Part shown: positions 6,096 through 7,153 of the stretch, in pieces
Layout of the letters: the number at the start of each line of letters is the position of its first letter
How positions within the stretch are numbered: position 1 is the first letter of the stretch
Assembly (NCBI GenBank): GCA_964496475.1
Contig: CAZBZS010000072.1
Location: forward strand, 1 to 7,153
DNA length: 7,153 bases
Direction of reading: 5' to 3'
DNA from: JASLPR01 sp964496475
GTDB lineage: Bacteria; Chloroflexota; UBA11872; VXNJ01
Position numbers and translations under genes: made by a program
Notes under the pieces: model-generated
What the model saw: only the letters and a program-made list of their open reading frames with translations
Databases searched by the model: none
What the model was told of the DNA's origin: nothing

Positions 6096-6707
6096 GTGCA
6101 AATCCACTCCTTCACCGTCGGCCCCATCGACACCAACGCCTACCTGATCGTCGTTGACGGCCACGCCCTCGCCATCGATCCCGGCCAGGGCGCCGCACCC
6201 CTCCTCACCGCCGCCGCCGATCTCGAAGCCACCATCGACACCGTCCTCAACACCCACGGCCACTGGGACCACGTCGCCGACAACGCCGCGCGCGTTCAGC
6301 AGACTGGCGCGCCCCTCCTCATCCACGCCGCCGACGCCCCCATGATCGAAACCTCCAGGCCCCTCACCTTCGGTTTCGATCTTCCCTGGGAGCCCTCCCA
6401 CCCCACCACCCTTCTCGAAGAAGGCTCCGAAGTCACCCTCAGCGGCCTCACCTTCCCCGTCCTCCACACCCCCGGCCACACCCCCGGCGGCATCTGCCTG
6501 CTATCCGACGAACACGAGATATTGCTCTCCGGCGACACCCTCTTCGCCGGTACCTACGGGCGCGTCGTTCTCCCCGGCGCCGACCCGGACCTGCTGCTGG
6601 AATGCCTCCACCGCCTCGCCACCCTGCCCCCCACCCTTATCGTCTATCCCGGCCGGGGTCCCGCCGCCACCATCGCCGCCGAGCGCCACTGGATCGCCAA
6701 CCTCTAG
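6096..6707 (+). CDS. MBL-fold metallo-hydrolase, glyoxalase II-like (YcbL type)
   Basis: A single-domain metallo-beta-lactamase-fold protein of 203 aa, resembling YcbL/glyoxalase II-like hydrolases. Likely substrates are thioesters or related compounds, but none can be named. The metal motif T53-H54-G55-H56-W57-D58-H59 is intact, as are H128 (HTPGHTPGG) and the bridging D147 (LLSGDTLFAGTYGR). The family's last ligand, His in the PGHGP motif, is Arg187 here (YPGRGP, codon CGG at 6654-6656). This probably weakens or removes the second metal site. No C-terminal recognition domain for glutathione thioesters is present, so it is not a classical GloB. The GTG start at 6096 precedes the family N-terminus; there is no visible Shine-Dalgarno. 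It begins 36 bp after moaA, so it is probably co-transcribed, and its TAG overlaps the stop of the converging oxidase gene. Confidence 0.9.
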   Translation: MQIHSFTVGPIDTNAYLIVVDGHALAIDPGQGAAPLLTAAADLEATIDTVLNTHGHWDHVADNAARVQQTGAPLLIHAADAPMIETSRPLTFGFDLPWEPSHPTTLLEEGSEVTLSGLTFPVLHTPGHTPGGICLLSDEHEILLSGDTLFAGTYGRVVLPGADPDLLLECLHRLATLPPTLIVYPGRGPAATIAAERHWIANL

Positions 6708-7153
6708 CCCACCGGCTCCTCCGGCCACATCACCTCCGGGTTCAGTATCCCCGCCGGGTCCATTTCTCGCTTCAGCGCTCGCATCCGCCCGATCGTTTCC
6801 CAGTCATACATCAGCGGCACGAACTCCTTTTTCACCAACCCCAGTCCGTGCTCCCCCGAAAGCACCCCGCCCGCCTCGATCCCGATCCGCGCTATCCCCG
6901 CCATCACCTCCTTCACCTTCGCCACCTCCTTCGCATCCGCCGGGTCAAACACGATGTTTGGGTGCAACGTCCCGTCTCCCGCATGCCCGAACAGCGCGAT
7001 CTCCAGCCCCGTCTCCCGTGACAGCTCCGTAATCGCCTCCACCACCCCCGGCAACTCCGTCCTCGGCACGCAAATGTCCTCCCCGATCTTTCCCGGTTTC
7101 AGCCGGGCCAGCGACGACGTGATCGCTCCCCGCGGCTCCCACATCGCCACCTC
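6704..7153 (-). CDS. glcD: FAD-linked oxidase GlcD-type, C-terminal part (cut by window end)
   Basis: This is the carboxy-terminal 149 codons of an FAD-binding oxidase of the GlcD / D-lactate dehydrogenase family, which oxidises 2-hydroxy acids such as glycolate. The reading frame is open to the right edge, so the first Met in this part (7150) is not the true start, and the FAD-binding N-terminal domain lies outside. Seen here is the family's C-terminal domain: KPGKIGEDICVPR, the catalytic-site signature FGHAGDGTLHPN, then GGVLSGEHGLGLVKK and the ending KREMDPAGILNPE. In glycolate oxidase the partner GlcF carries Fe-S clusters; it is not visible, and the substrate cannot be told from this fragment. 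Codons end mostly in G (GCG, GTG, CTG, GGG), opposite to the + strand genes. It converges on the hydrolase gene and shares the CTAG at its stop. Confidence 0.9.
   Translation of the reverse strand, partial: EVAMWEPRGAITSSLARLKPGKIGEDICVPRTELPGVVEAITELSRETGLEIALFGHAGDGTLHPNIVFDPADAKEVAKVKEVMAGIARIGIEAGGVLSGEHGLGLVKKEFVPLMYDWETIGRMRALKREMDPAGILNPEVMWPEEPVG

Noticed and set aside
4419..6479. Very long antisense open frame (686 codons) across the carrier, moaA and hydrolase genes, with similar antisense frames over nadA and the desulfurase
   Set aside because: Its predicted protein is almost only Gly, Ala, Asp, Glu and Val. C-ending codons on the + strand become G-starting codons in this antisense frame, which removes stops. 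The + strand frames carry clear family motifs.
7148..7150. ATG at 7150 (minus strand) as the start of the oxidase gene
   Set aside because: The frame stays open to the window edge and the protein from here lacks the FAD-binding domain, so this is an internal Met.

Overview
This window is high-GC bacterial DNA carrying eight genes. All of them belong to recognisable conserved families, and most are connected to iron-sulfur (Fe-S) chemistry. I see no phage, transposon, CRISPR or RNA gene. GC content, an RpoD-type sigma factor without region 1.1, a SufR-type regulator and heavy use of GTG/TTG starts suggest a soil-type high-GC bacterium. Acidobacteriota (Solibacter/Bryobacter-like) is my best guess, but it is only an inference.

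Layout: (1) positions 1-207 are non-coding, with an AT-rich block of overlapping dyads at 94-136 ahead of nadA. (2) nadA (quinolinate synthase, 4Fe-4S) is at 208-1275 (+). (3) A 143-bp convergent gap holds several hairpins. (4) A group-2-like sigma-70 factor lies at 1419-2360 (-). (5) A 228-bp divergent, AT-rich promoter region follows. (6) A co-directional + strand run contains a SufR-type Fe-S-sensing repressor (2589-3218), a class I cysteine desulfurase (3305-4459), an A-type Fe-S carrier (4587-4967), moaA (5028-6059, two 4Fe-4S clusters) and a glyoxalase-II-like metallo-hydrolase (6096-6707). (7) The 3' part of a GlcD-type FAD-linked oxidase converges from the right and shares the CTAG stop tetranucleotide at 6704-6707.

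How they fit together: the sensor (SufR), sulfur donor (IscS/NifS) and cluster carrier (IscA/ErpA) form a compact Fe-S biogenesis module without a scaffold gene (no IscU, SufB or SufC in the window). It is flanked by genes for Fe-S client enzymes: NadA in NAD synthesis and MoaA in molybdenum cofactor synthesis. GlcD normally works with an Fe-S partner, GlcF. A plausible reading is that Fe-S status, sensed by SufR, sets supply for the neighbouring clients.

The most notable observations are a metallo-hydrolase whose last metal-binding His is Arg, a strand-wide C-over-G asymmetry that reverses wobble preference with gene direction, overlapping dyads upstream of nadA, and an extra segment in NadA just before its second cluster cysteine. 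I do not see evidence of an entirely new defence or mobile system.
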